Assembly (NCBI GenBank): GCA_963855995.1
Contig: OY979717.1
Span: 18,761,906-18,825,905, forward strand
DNA: 64,000 nt
Origin: Muricea muricata
Lineage: Eukaryota; Cnidaria; Anthozoa; Malacalcyonacea; Plexauridae
Direction: 5' to 3'
Under the pieces are notes generated by a model. The model was not told the DNA's origin. It saw only the letters and a program-made list of their open reading frames with translations, and made no database searches. Numbering within the stretch: the stretch's first letter is position 1; every line of letters starts with the position of its first letter. This document shows positions 22,363 to 34,971 of the stretch, in pieces. The position numbers were made by a program, and so were the translations under genes.

Positions 22363-24363
22363 AGCTCAGGTTATAAACAGTGTTTGCAAGCGTAGACTGT
22401 AAGCTTAATAATATGCTACGAGACGGAGAGAAGACTGCATGGTATGTTATATAGAAACCTTAAGCCGAGTTAAGTAGACGATATCTCATTAATATGTTGA
22501 GCAGCGTATTACAAGATTATCAGAATTCAAGCATCTTCTATACAATCGACCACCTTCGTAGTTAACGGATTACAAGTGTAACTTTGTTTTCCTTCCTTAT
22601 TAGTTACATCTTTATACTTTAAACTGTTAGCACTGCAGTTGTTTAAAATATTTACCTGGAACACTGCCACAGACCTGGGGGTCCAGTCAAAATAATGTAC
22701 ATTTCCTAAACAATATTAAATACAACATCCCAATGCATATTTTTAAAAATTATTGTAGTATACAGCTTTGATCATTAGTATTTTGTAAATGATAAATAAA
22801 CTTCGTGCCAATCTGCATAAATATTAAAATTCTCATATTTCTTAGTTTCGAATCATGATCATTGCTGTTCTGATCTAGTGTCTTCTGCTTTCACATCCTG
22901 ACGAGACGAAGGAAATGCCAGTGACATTTGTTGCTTTGGGCAGGCGATTCACAAAATGTTCCAATCTACAGGTTCCCAATTTTGTTCTAGATCTATTGCA
23001 TGCAGAGAGAGGTGCCCTAGCAAGAGTTTTTTTACGTTTCAGAGAAAAAACCGTTTAGACTTGTTGCCAACTAATTTTGCTCACCCCATATCATCGCATT
23101 TCAGTCAAATCATGCAAATCAATTGTTACCAAAGCATGTTTTGTGTGCACATTACTTTCACGCTTATAATTTAGAATATACGTTGACAGATCTCTGGTAT
23201 ACACGAACGCATGAAACAACACGATACGCGCGTACGAGGGGGCCTTAAAACAAATGTGTACTTTTAATTAGAAACGAATATGCGAATTATAGCACTTTAA
23301 TTCTCGCACCTTGTCATTAAACCAAATTCCAATTTTTAACCACTTGGTATTCATTTTTATCTTGGACATTTTTTAACTAGTTTCTGGAATTCTCTAGAGT
23401 GGCCTCATTAGTTGCTTTTTAACATATATTTCTTTGTTTCTGAAATTGCCACTGGTATTTTTACCAAACTGCTAAGAAAGGTATGTAGCGATTTAAAAAA
23501 ACGGATACGTCTGAATATGGCTTACTTTACCGACATGCTTCACATAACGACTAGTCAAGAAATTAATTCCAAACAGAACAGACTACCATGCCCTGAAGCA
23601 CTGCTTGTAAGTATGTATGTAAAGAGCACCGAAGGCTTCTTCCTGTGAAGTGAAAGGTTATATCTGGGAAGGATGGGATGCAAAGATATCATTATTTCTC
23701 TATTTTGTAATTGCATGCCGTTGAAGGTTACTTCAAGCTTATGTATATCATGATCATGATGGCCATATAGCAGTGCACAAACACACTGTGTTGACTGATT
23801 GAGGTCAAAACAGCCTCAAAAGACCTATCCTGTATGAGCAAGGTCAGATTGACTTGATTCAATGGTGCATACGCTGATCTAATAGAAGAACACTGTTGTT
23901 TCCAAAATGAAGCCCTATCCTATAATGCAAAATTCATTTCCTGTTACCACTTTAAGATAGAAATTTGGCAGATGCACTTTTTTGCCTCTGGCGGAGCAAT
24001 GAAGTTGTTAACTTTTGGGCAACTATATATAGATTAGTGTACCACCTTATCAGTGAGTGGAAATCAACTGTATTTATTTTTGCAAAGGATAACCCTGCAG
24101 TTAAAAGTATTTATCCCTTTATAATGAGATACAGTTTAGTCAGCAGCTCGCGGTAATTTTTCAACATGCAGCTGTTTGTTTAGATAGAGCGAAGAGTGCG
24201 TTGTTGCACACCCAGATGTTTAAGGGGCACTGACAGGAGGATTAATTAAGCCATCACAATTAGTTGTTGATGTATTATTGCGCCTATTACTGTATCATTA
24301 CGCATATACAATTTACCTCAAGAATTTTAAAAAAAAGGAAATAACACAGCTTCTGAATATAGA
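22363..24363. other. Upstream flank of the GPCR, no gene seen
   Basis: AT-rich sequence. The first few hundred bases may contain the receptor's promoter and 5' UTR, but no distinct element is visible. ORFs at 22956-23174 and 23412-23648 show no recognisable features. Confidence 0.4.
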
Positions 24364-24372
24364 GATCTTGTA

Positions 24373-25755
24373 GAGTAAGGATAAAAGGCGGAGACGTAAA
24401 AGGAGGGGAGCGGAGGAGGGGATAAAACGTGGAGCGCTTAAGATGACCCGAAAAGCGTGTTACTATAGGCTTCACTATTCGTTTCCAAAACTTATATTTT
24501 AGTAGAGGACTAATAATTATTCGTAACAAAACTAATTATTCTTCATAACTATTAACTAAATCTAAAATATCAATACACGTTTCTTTTATGTGAGCTTTAC
24601 TATCCCGAATGTGCGCGTTGTCCTATATCCTTGGCAACTGAAAAAACATTGTTTATAAATATAAAAATCACACTTGCATACCAAATGCTCGTAGGAAGTG
24701 AAAATGAGTGGGAGTTAAATGTGGAATGAGCATAGGAGATAATCGTGTCATTTGGGGAACAAAATAAGGTTGCTTCATTTTCACGCAATTAAGGTGTACG
24801 TGGAAATATAAATTTCCTTTTCGAGACATTAATTCACCGTTAGGTGTTCGGAAACACCTGTTCATTTGAGATATAGCCAAATCGTACGGTGGTTCACCTG
24901 TTGTTTCCTCCTGGCTTTAATGTTTGACAGCAACCAAAACAGGACCGGCCCAAATAAGGACGAAACCTCAGAAGACCAATACTAAAATTTGCTGCCTCGG
25001 ATTGGATGCCCGTGCTACGGGTGGTGGTGGTGGTGGTTGTGGATGAGTTGTAGTTGTCGAGGGAATTTGGGTGGGAACTGGAGATATTAGTGCAGGGAGA
25101 TCAGCTGTTGTGGTTATAGGGGGCTGTTTTTTCGCCCTGCTTCCCTTTCTTCGTGATGTCGACTTTTTACGCCACTTTTGGCCAGCTCCACTGCTGCTAT
25201 CGCACGTAACCAGAGCTGTGACCATAGGTATCTCATATACACTACATGGTGCATCCCACACTGTGGGCAGGCGAAAATTAAAGCCATGACTTGACACGGA
25301 GCATGATAATTTGTGTATTTTGTATTGCAGAAATGGACAAAGTTGACAGTAAATCTTCTTTTATGTAGCTAAAAAGTATTTAATACACAAATGCAGAAAA
25401 GTATAGTGTTTTGTGTAGCATTTTTTTATGAGTGGGAACGACCAATATAGCCACCGCCTATTGTTATTAGGGGGTACCGCTGAGATTTGGCTTCACTTTT
25501 TGATATACAGATGCGCTATCTAGCGTATATGAGATATCTATGGGCTGGACCTTTTTTTCGGAGCAATTTTAAATATTTCGAAATGGTGCCAGAATTATTA
25601 GTTCTCCATTGAAATGTAAATTTCAGAAACGAATAGTAAAGCCTATAGTAACATGCTTTCGGGTCATTTTAAGCGCTCCGCGTTTTATCCCCTCCTCCGC
25701 TCTGTCATCCGCTCCCGTCCGTTTCCGCCTCCGCCTCCGCCTTTTATCCTTACCC
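24373..25755. mobile_element. 1.38-kb Mutator-like element with cargo ORF
   Basis: The ends are GAGTAAGGATAAAAGGCGGA and the mirrored CCGCCTTTTATCCTTACCC. The TIRs extend inward through GAGGAGGGGATAAAACG, GCGCTTAA and an AATAGT-containing segment for about 150 bp. The flanks are GATCTTGTA at 24364-24372 and 25756-25764, a perfect 9-bp duplication. The interior holds a degraded minus-strand gene with zinc-binding-like cysteines. No transposase core is seen, so the copy looks non-autonomous. Confidence 0.85.
24668..25297 (-). pseudogene. Element-borne proline-rich / CxxC...HxxC ORF, frameshifted
   Basis: Read on the minus strand, a proline- and threonine-rich segment (24968-25297, with a PQPPPPPP run and a basic KKSTSRRKGSRAKK patch) is followed in a second frame by LGRSCFGCCQTLKPGG. 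A third frame then gives EPPYDLAISQM, GNLYFHVHLNC and a C-terminal hydrophobic FGMQV. CxxC and HLNC suggest a small zinc-binding module. From memory, similar modules occur in repetitive proteins of corals and lancelets, but I cannot confirm the family. At least two frameshifts break it. It sits wholly inside the 9-bp-duplication element, so it is element cargo rather than a host gene. Confidence 0.55.
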
Positions 25756-25764
25756 GATCTTGTA

Positions 25765-27239
25765 GTCAATAATCATGCTTTTTTGTGTCTCGTTGTTATA
25801 TGTACTTAAGCGAAAACGATGTTTTGGTGCTCTTCTGACCAAATTCAAGTCATGGCATCATTATTATCTGTTTTCATATGTGGTCAATTTAACACGAAGA
25901 TATTTAAATAGCGAAACTAAATCGTTAGGCTGCCAGCTGCAAACGCTGGGGGAGGACTATTTGTTTACATGCTTTAAATAGCCGGGATGTAAGGAAGGTG
26001 GAATAAATTTTTGTCTACTCTTAAAAACGAAAGTTTAAAGAAACTGGAATGTTGGCTAGAAAATTATTCTTTCAACAATGACTGGGTGCACGGGGGACTG
26101 ATTTCAGTTTTAAATTTGCTAGCGATTATTTTGAACTTGTTAGAAAATCTTATAGATCCTACAGTATAAAAAGTTCGTCAGAGTTGCTCCGTCGTGATAA
26201 GTTAAGAATTTCTCGACGAGTTGACAAAATTATCTTTCGTGCATGTAAGCATGTTGCCTCTTTAACTGAAACACTATATCCACTCAATGAGATGCCAGAG
26301 TGAAATCTAACAGATGGATTTTCAGCTTGATGGTCACTGGTCTGGTCAGTACGTGTCTTGCGAGTAACCGCAGTATATTGACGTTTTAAAAAATCGCCTG
26401 CAAAATTCGTCCGTGTAGCCACGGCTTAAATTAATGCACCTATATATCTTTAATTCTTTTTTGTCGAACTTTCACTACAAAACAATAAATACTTACTGTA
26501 GATTAATTCATTATCAAAATATTCTAATCATTGACTAGTTTGACCGGAAGAAACTTGTCTAGTGAGAATCGTTTTTAAACAAAGCACAATGCACGGTTGA
26601 TATAGCCGTAGCAAACACGTCGCGTGACATTGGAAAATATCGCGTGATCAAGGAATGTCCGTGGTGAGCCGATTATTCAAAACCCTATTATCCCGACTAC
26701 AGTGATCGAATTAAAGCGCTTTACCTTTGTGACTTATATTTCCTGCATTCTATTTGCATGTAGCAAGGTACAGTGAGCCTCGAAAATTAACTAATGTGGT
26801 AAACATGTTGAAAGTTTCCTCTGCTACATCATTAAGGTGTTGCGCCCTATATCACCACCAATTGGTCAATGCGATTATATTTGATAAAAACACTTGAATA
26901 ATTCCTACGTTCGCTTCCGCACGATCAATAAAGTGTAAAAAAACTATGAAACGCGCAATAATAACAATATTTAATCGGGAAACTTTATCAAATTATTAGG
27001 TGTTTTTGAGAAAAATAGACATGTCGCAAACAACAAGTAAAGATGATTAAATTCATACACCTGTAGCGACTCATCAACGGGTTAAATTTTAGCAATTTTT
27101 ACGACGTTAAAACCTATATTGCTATGTAAACTATTCTTGGGTAATGCAGACCTAAACAAAGCCTAAAATACATAGAGGTTTTGACCAATAAATATTTGAT
27201 TCTAATTCAGTTTGCATGGCTTTTTCAGACTAATTATTT
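25765..27239. other. No gene seen; one relic-like open frame
   Basis: A plus-strand open frame without ATG (about 26112-26303) encodes a basic, protein-like stretch with YFELVRKSYRSYSI and LRRDKLRISRRVDK. It may be a transposon-ORF fragment. A piece near 25895-25930 recalls the right end of the CAGTAGCG MITE family. Otherwise the stretch is AT-rich and featureless. Confidence 0.35.
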
Positions 27240-28005
27240 TGACTATGAGCGCGCAAGGGGTGATAGATTGTTTATTTAGGCCCTGATTTTATAGCAAGTG
27301 AATTTGCCGTCATAAGTTTTCTATGTGCTCTGCATGCTGTTTGAAAGGAATAATTCCGTGCTTACACGCGAATATGAACAATAATCCGTCACTATAAACA
27401 ATAATCCGTCATAGTTAATGACTTACGCTTTTGGAAGAACAACCTCTATTGAATTAGCTGTATAGGAAGTTAAAATAAGTGTCCAACTACGGCCAACTTC
27501 GTGTAATGTACACACTTTTACAGTCCCTTGAAAGCCGTAATATAATCATGAGATTTATCATTGAACTATGCATGCAACTAATTGAAAATTAAAACGATTG
27601 TCCTATTAACTGCAGCCTTAAACAGGAAATGATTGCTTTTTTACTTTGCTAGGACATACAGTTAGCCATTCCATACCGTCCAGCAACTTAAAAAAACATG
27701 AGAATGACCTCATTATTTAAACAATCATTCCTTGCGAGGTCAATATTTACTAGATTTATAGTTTATCAAGGACAATCTCTTCTTAAAATTGTCTTTCCAA
27801 AAGCGCAAATTGTGATCCATGAGCGCGTAAGGAATGGTGCATTAATAATTACTTCGGCCCTGTTCCTCAGGGAATTTGTAGCAAGTAAATTTGGTGTCAT
27901 AATTTTCCTGTGTGCTCTCGATACTGCTGCAATGAAAAATTCCTGTATCGAATTAGCTGTATACTTAATGAGCCTTATGTTTGAAGAAGCCATAGGATAC
28001 ATGTG
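27240..28005. repeat. Diverged tandem duplication, offset ~575 bp
   Basis: ATGAGCGCG with GGCCCTG, TAGCAAGT.AATTTG and GTGTGCTCT-like pieces at about 27245-27480 recur in the same order at about 27820-27980. The second copy includes most of the 102-codon ORF 27698-28006, which has no recognised domain. Confidence 0.55.
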
Positions 28006-30410
28006 ATACTTTTTATGATAGTTACCGACTTAACCGTATTCCTATGACATATAATAGAACATATAGTTTCTTATCTGGTGTCTGGTAATTTTAACTTAAT
28101 ATACTTTTATTATACATTGTACCTATGTATACATATCTTAATAAGCTATTATTTCAGGGTTAAATTAAAAATATTAAAACATCACAGTTGGTAGTTGAAT
28201 GACAAAGAGGTGTTTTACCAGTCTATAGCAAGCATGATAAAACCAACATATACATGCATAATAATTATGTAATCCAATACGGCGTTTTTAAACTTAAAAG
28301 TGTTTAATATAGAAGCTGATATATTAATATATATAATCAGCAAAATTCCAATTTTGTTGGCATATAGTAGCAAGATTTTAATTCGGTTTCATAGATACAG
28401 TTATCGTCTGACGTTTTAATGGTAAATTGAATTTGACAAAGTAGGACAGGTAGGGGAACGGAGATACCTCGAGAAATAGAAATTTTTTCAAGGGAGTTAC
28501 ATGATTTTACACGGTCTTAAATATTCCCACACAGCAAATGCAAACAAAATAGGGCCAGCTAAGTAAGTCCTGGGGCCGGTCATTTCAAAATTTGGATAGC
28601 TTAATAAATCTGGGTAAACCAATACAGCAGCTCGAAACAGAGCAGCTTGAAAGTATTATCAGACAAATCGTATCTGGATCAATGGTAGTTTTGGCTTCTG
28701 AAAGAAACGGAGGTGTAAAAATACAGTGCATACGTGCAAAAAACAGTGGGTTAAAATTTAATTCTGGGTTAGCATAAATCCACAGCTTTAAACAAAATTT
28801 CACCGAACATCAATTATCTACTAAAGTGGTCGCAAAATTCAGCTTAAATTTAAGCATGAAGCAAGGCATTTAGTCAGTTACTCAGTTAATTATGGAGTAT
28901 GCCTTCGATCTTTTGCCAAGCGAAAACCCCTGATTTTTCCCCTAGAATGCCTAAAACACGACTTTTATTGTTTACCATCATTTTTATTGTTTTGGCCAGT
29001 ACTCAAGTTATACCATGCAAGTTCAAAAGTTAGTCTGATGAAGATTCTGTAATAGGATCGAAAAATATTGCCTGGCTGTTTACAGGTAGTGTGGTAATTT
29101 CGATAAAGTCGATTAATTAAGGCGTGTGAGTGCAAATAATTGTTCTATTTTTTCTGTAAGCAATCGCCTTGTAAAAGCAATGCTAATTTTGAGAGTAAAC
29201 AACCCACTCGTGCAACATGATCAATTTTTTGCTATTCTTTTTATACTGCGGGCTCATGATAATGGTCATGAATCTCATAAGTACATACGACAACGAAGCA
29301 ACACGCATGATATTTAGATATTGTTGTTACATCTTTTTTCACACTTGATTTAAGTTGTAACAATCATGGCCAATTCATGCAACTTCGACAGTGAATGCGA
29401 CTGCATATCTGGATTTATCATATTTTGTTTGAATGGCCTTGAATGGTCTATTCAAAGCATGCGGGACTGAAGAAGATCGTCTCAGTGCATTGAAAACATT
29501 ACCGTAATCTCTGTGTTCATATGAGTCTTTTAAAGCGATCTAAGTAACTTGTGCGAACACAAAATTCAGCTAATAAAGTTTACGTTGTGAAATAGGTTAT
29601 AGTTTTTGTGTGCTATGATCTGCACTATCGACAGTGGAAACGTATAAGTTTAGACCACAAACACGCCAAAGGGGTATTCGCAAATTGTAATTAGTCGCAA
29701 ACGTTCAGGAAATTTTCCGGATTTGTTAGACAAATGTAATTTATGCTTAGTGGAAATCATTAGTTTTTCGGAACTTCAAACTAAAGGAAAATCGCATCAA
29801 AAATTATGGCCAACTAGTGTGAAGGTATGTACAAATATTTGTAAATCGGATTAGTAAAAATTCGCAATGAATTATACGATATTTACCTGAATATATATCA
29901 AAGAAAAAGACCTAGCTGTTGCAATCATAACACCAGGAGTAAAGTACTCTACAGCAGAAAAATTTTTGAATATTGAACCAATAGAACAACATCGGAACTT
30001 TTTTTGCAAAAGACGGGACAAAATTGTATATAAAGAATACACAAATTCAAAGTGACTGCTTCCAAAGAAAAATTCACATCATAAACTTACTATAATTGAT
30101 ATTTCTCGTTTTAGTAGCTACTAATAGTACTAATGAAGTTAACATTCATTTTTTATTATAGGTAATATAGCACGGTATTTAGGTCGATTAGCGCTTAAAT
30201 TACCTGAATACGTATAGAGGTTTAGTAAAAGTCTCTCGGTGAACTGAGGATATTAGTCAGTAATCGCACCTGGTGAAACAAAGGATTTCGATGTAGCTAT
30301 GATATTATTTGATGAACTTTTATCCTTATATAGGCTCAAAGTAGAATGTTGGATGTAAACATCCTTGTGATTTTCATTAGTATTACTTGTACCATAAACC
30401 TTTTTAATAT
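28006..30410. other. No gene seen
   Basis: AT-rich sequence without a recognisable gene, element or RNA. Confidence 0.4.
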
Positions 30411-30476
30411 ATTATTTTTTAATATATATCATGAATAATTATCATTAATTATTCATGATATATATTAAAAAATAAT
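30411..30476. repeat. Perfect 31-bp-arm palindrome
   Basis: ATTATTTTTTAATATATATC plus ATGAATAATTA is followed after four bases by its exact complement. The arms are all A/T-rich, so it could extrude as a cruciform. Confidence 0.9.
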
Positions 30477-30793
30477 AGATCATCTCATTCTGTCATGTGA
30501 GTGGGCTTTCGAACACGGCAATACACTGCATCAAATGCTTGATGATCAAACACTAGTGCTACTTTTCTAGTAATTCAACAAAACACAAGAAATTATTGCT
30601 TCCTAGTACTTGAAGAATCTGTATGATATTTCACAGGGGTACATTGAAGAGCAATCACATTCCTATGAAACGATAAACAGTGTGTCCCAAAAAGACAACC
30701 CTTTGACGCAAGTGAGCACATGTTGGCATTTGAAGTTTTAACTCCTCAATGAGGCCAAGAATGTACAGAACATTATTGTAATAACCATATAAG

Positions 30794-31019
30794 CAGTGGC
30801 GGCGCGAGCCTAAACTGAATAGGAGGCAATTGGAGGGCAAAGGAATGTTTTCGGCGGGGGGGAGAGATTGTTTTAGATACTGATGATAGTCAATAGATAG
30901 GCCATGATTTTAGCGAAACTCACAGAAATTGCAAAACATTGTAGCGATCTTGGGGAGGGAGAACTCGGGGGCAGGAGACAAAGGGGGCTCATGCCCCGCC
31001 CCACCAATGCATATGAGCA
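30794..31019. mobile_element. hAT-type MITE, second family
   Basis: It starts CAGTGGCGGCGCGAGCC and ends GCCCCACCAATG, with a G-rich interior. The flanks CATATAAG (30786-30793) / CATATGAG (31020-31027) form an 8-bp duplication with one mismatch. The TIRs are imperfect (CAGTGG versus CATTGG). Confidence 0.65.
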
Positions 31020-31047
31020 CATTCTGAGTTATTTTGGCGTAACGAAT

Positions 31048-31214
31048 CGGTGGCGGATCTAGCGTAGGTCAAAATAAATTACTATAGCTCATTCTTGGAT
31101 ATATTTACATTTTAAAACACCTTCAAAGCAATTTCATTGGTAAGATTTTATTCTTTGGAAATTCATAACCATAGCTGCTATAATTTATCTTGACCTACGC
31201 TGGATCCGCTACTG
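31048..31214. mobile_element. hAT-type MITE, copy 2
   Basis: Same family as 13582-13768. It begins CGGTGGCGGATCTAGCGTAG and ends CTACGCTGGATCCGCTACTG. It is flanked by a perfect 8-bp duplication, TAACGAAT (31040-31047 and 31215-31222). Confidence 0.88.
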
Positions 31215-33380
31215 TAACGAATTCCAATTAATTTGCAACGCGTGTAAAAAAAATTTCTACAATAATGTTCTAGGCATTGTTGGTCTCATAAAAAAGTTAA
31301 AACATTCAAATTCCAGCGTGCGGCACTGGCACTTTACTTCAAAGGCTTGCGAGCACATAATTATGCAGAATAACTGAACAGCCTGACTTCAAAAGGTCGG
31401 TCTGTATATGCAGGGTGATTTAAAAAAGTGACGCCTTTTAAATTCAAATTGGCCGCGAACTTATTGCTGGAATTGGACAATAATTCTCATGTGTGCAGGC
31501 CAACAGGAAGTTTACCATTGTGTGAAAGAAGTGTTTCATGCAAATTTCAATAGTTTTACTCTCACAGCGCATTAAATTTGTGTTTTTGATTATTAATGGT
31601 TCACTTATTTGATATGCTTCGTATAAGCTCGAGATATCTAGGCAAATTGTGACAAATCACACCCGCTATATGCGGGTAATTTGAATACGAAAGCGATCAG
31701 TTTTTTACTCGCCCGGCATATGCGGAGACTTGCTCTACTCTGGCTCAGTCTGGCTCTAAAATTTCGAAAGTGATTGTTTTAATGCAAACCACGGTAATTT
31801 TCATGTTTTCAGGATGGTGTTAAATAGTACGTACTTGGTTACGCGGTTATGATGTAAACAATGTGTAATCATATACAGAACGGAGTTAGCTTACATTATT
31901 TAGTAAAGTTGCTTAATAATAAGCAGCTTTACAGCACCAAAATTTAATGGCGATATTAAGGTTTAATAATTAGTACCGGCTATATATAATAAGTTATTTT
32001 TGTTGATTTTTCGGCATGTATAGTGACTCATAAAACAAGCTAAGTTTGGCGGCCTCCTTGTCTCATTAGCTTGTACTTACGTTGTAATTGGCTCTATTCC
32101 CTAGGTACATTACATACCTTGGGTACTTTGCGTTCGCAAGACTTCGAGACGCGGATTTATAATATACGCACACTGCATGCTTTGCGATCCCGAGGCTATT
32201 TTCCACCCGAATTTAAGTCTGGAATAGACTGTAGCCATTAGTAACCACAAGATACATAACATTTAGGAGGATTATAGGCACGTTGGCATAAATGCATAAA
32301 ATGTATGACGCACTTTAACACTTGGTGCACGAATTTGGAATCTTCATATCTCAATCCGGCTTCTTTTGAAGTGACACGTCGATTAGTAATCTAGTGCGTA
32401 AATACATTATAAAAAGGCCAACATAGCATTGTCAACATGAGTTTCACTCAAGCTCTTGTTTAATATAAACTAAAGTATTTCGTAAGCCATTAAATACCTT
32501 ATTTCCTGACGATTAGCGTGACGACGGAATTTTGAAGCGGATTTACAGCATGGCGCCAACCGACGCACGTGAGAAAGAAATCCAGCAAAAAAGTTGAAAA
32601 AACTACGCCTCTGCCTGAATGATGATGCACCAGAATTGTTACAAGTCTGATTTCTGCCTTCGAAGCATCCTATTCTTTATTCGTGGATTAATTGTTTTGC
32701 TTGTTTCTCTGGATGCCAAGTCCTAACGTTATGGTTTCAAAGGTTTCCTAGGTTCCTCGAGCTTTTCGTTGCTCATTACCAGAGATCTGTGAAAAATGAA
32801 TACCGTAGGGTTGGTATGACACATTTCACGCCACCATACTGTTCAGTGTCCGGAACCCCAGGGCAAAAGGGCAAGCGGAATCTCTGCCCAGATCCCATGT
32901 GCCACCATTCCTAAAAAAATTGACAAACTATATATATTGTGGAAATCCACCGCCATCGTTGCAGCCAAAGTTTACGTAGTTTTGTCGGCAAACTTGCATT
33001 TTATCAAATATTAAGAAATGTTCCATTAAGAATTAATATTTTGCCTTTTATTTCAAAAGTAATGTTATGGTTTATCTGGTAATACCTCACTAAATTCTGG
33101 TCGTTTAATTGCTGCTTATGGTTACATGATATTTATGGATAAAATGTCCCATTTCGCAAGAGTGCAATCGAACATTATTAATGATTTTAATAAATCCCAT
33201 TTGTCAAATTCCTTCTCGTACGATGATCGCAGTGTACTTTAAACAATGATCTGGCCAAAACAGACATGACGTAAATGGGATTTAATTCAAATACTGCTCG
33301 TGAAAAATGAAAATGGCAGAAGCTTGCAGAAAAAACCTTTTTGTTTTGGTAACTGAGGATGATATGTATGAACTTATATG
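31215..33380. other. No gene seen
   Basis: AT-rich sequence. No ORF longer than about 60 codons and no repeat structure was recognised. Confidence 0.4.
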
Positions 33381-33585
33381 CAGTGGCAGAGCAGTGTAAG
33401 TCAAAATAAATTATAGAAGCTCAATTTTAAATTCAAAATAACTTTATAACAATGACATAGGTTATGAGTTTCAAAAGAATAAAATCTAACCAATGAAGTT
33501 GCTTTGAAGGTATTTTAAAATGTAATAATTATATCCTAGAATGAGCTGTGGTAATTTATTTTGACTTACGCTAGTTCCGCCACTG
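33381..33585. mobile_element. hAT-type MITE, copy 3
   Basis: Starts CAGTGGCAGAGCAGTGTAAG and ends CTTACGCTAGTTCCGCCACTG. The TIRs are more diverged and the flanks CTTATATG / AATTTATG match only partly. It interrupts the 3' part of the minus-strand Penelope-like copy. Confidence 0.75.
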
Positions 33586-34510
33586 AATTTATGCAACTGT
33601 AACTGACCTTAACTGTGTTCCTATCAAGAATCAGTTTGTGTAACTTGTTGCCTATTGGAAAGTGCGCTACAAGCTTGAGAAAACTGCGTGCGATGTTTGT
33701 TTTGACATTTTTGCAAAATGGAGGGTTAAACCAAATGATGTTGCGTTGTCTGTTCCTACGTGGTTGCTGTGTTACATGTGGCATGTATTCCAGCTTGCGG
33801 CTGAAGTTGCTATGTCCTAGTGCCTTTTGATATGTTTGTGCTGCATCGTCGAATACTTGTTTGTCAGATGACAGCGTTGTAATGCGCTTGTTGATAGATG
33901 CTGGAAGTTGCCTTAAAATGCTAGGTGGGTGGTTAGAGTGTTTGTGTATGTATAACGGATCGTCATTGGGCTTCCTATAAGGTTTATATTTTCCGGTAGC
34001 AAGGTCGAAAGTTACGTCTAGAAAGTTTACCACGTGTAAATTTGTTTCTGCTGTTATTTTTAGGCCAAATTGTTCGAAAACTTTATGGAGCTCTTTTCTG
34101 GTTTGTCCGCCAAACGTGCTGATCTATTTCTAATAATCGCCAAACCGTCATCCCTATGCAAGACGATGTTTTTCTTGCCAAACTTTTTTCCTAAATGGTT
34201 TAAGATGAAAAAAATGAAATGAAAGAATGCCTAGTTTTTTCCTCGATGCTGCCAAACCATTCTATGACGTTTTGCGTGTTTCTCCATTGGTTTACGTTCA
34301 AAATTGACGGAAGTTTTGTGTTTAATTTGTCCAATATTGATTTGCTAATTTTCCGGAATCGCTTTTTGCTAGGTTGATGAGCTGGCATTTTGGGTTGTTT
34401 TGAAAATGTTCCTTGTGATCATTAAGAGAAATAAAACCTTCGCGTTTTTGCATGCATTTAATTCGGTTGCCAATCGAAAGTTTATTTGCGGTACGGTTTA
34501 GTTCGTTGTT

Positions 34511-34951
34511 GGTAGTTTATCCCGCACGTATGGCGGAAAATTTATTCAAGATGGCGGCTTATAGCAGAAAATTTATTCAAGATGGCGGTGGAGTGCTGAC
34601 GTCATCCACAGGGTGTGCGTACAGTGTGCGCACAAAAGTCGGACGTCTGCGAAAGCATAGCATACTTAAATCTGATTGGTTTTCAGTTATCCTACCAACA
34701 CTATAAAACGAGAATATTGAGTTGATGAGAGCATAGTAACTTTTACAGAGATAAGGTTGACAGTTAGGATGAAGTGTTACGCTGCTCATTCAACAACACA
34801 GAAAGGCGCATGATAACGTTATGGCTTATGGGAATAACTTTATGCCTAATATGGTTGAGTAAACATATAAAAGAGAACAGTGTTTCCACATATTTATTAA
34901 GATATAGCCTTCTCATTACAAGCATTTACTTAGGGCAATAGTTTATCTATA
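34511..34951 (+). repeat. Left TIR of the Polinton-like element
   Basis: Matches, inverted, about 37229-37654, and in its outer ~195 bp also 37839-38034. It contains two GAAAATTTATTCAAGATGGCGG-like units, a TGACGTCA site and a TATAAAA box. Confidence 0.85.
34597..34708 (+). promoter_or_regulatory. CRE plus TATA promoter in left TIR
   Basis: TGACGTCA (34597-34604) is a perfect CREB/ATF site. TATAAAA (34702-34708) follows about 100 bp inward, pointing into the element. The same pair is kept in both right-hand TIR copies. Promoter function is inferred from motif order and conservation between repeats. Confidence 0.5.
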
Positions 34952-34971
34952 GTGTTTGGATTCATTGTTCT

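Noticed and set aside
28585-28803. ORFs on both strands of about 60-72 codons
   Set aside because: No motif and mutually overlapping antisense frames; indistinguishable from chance.
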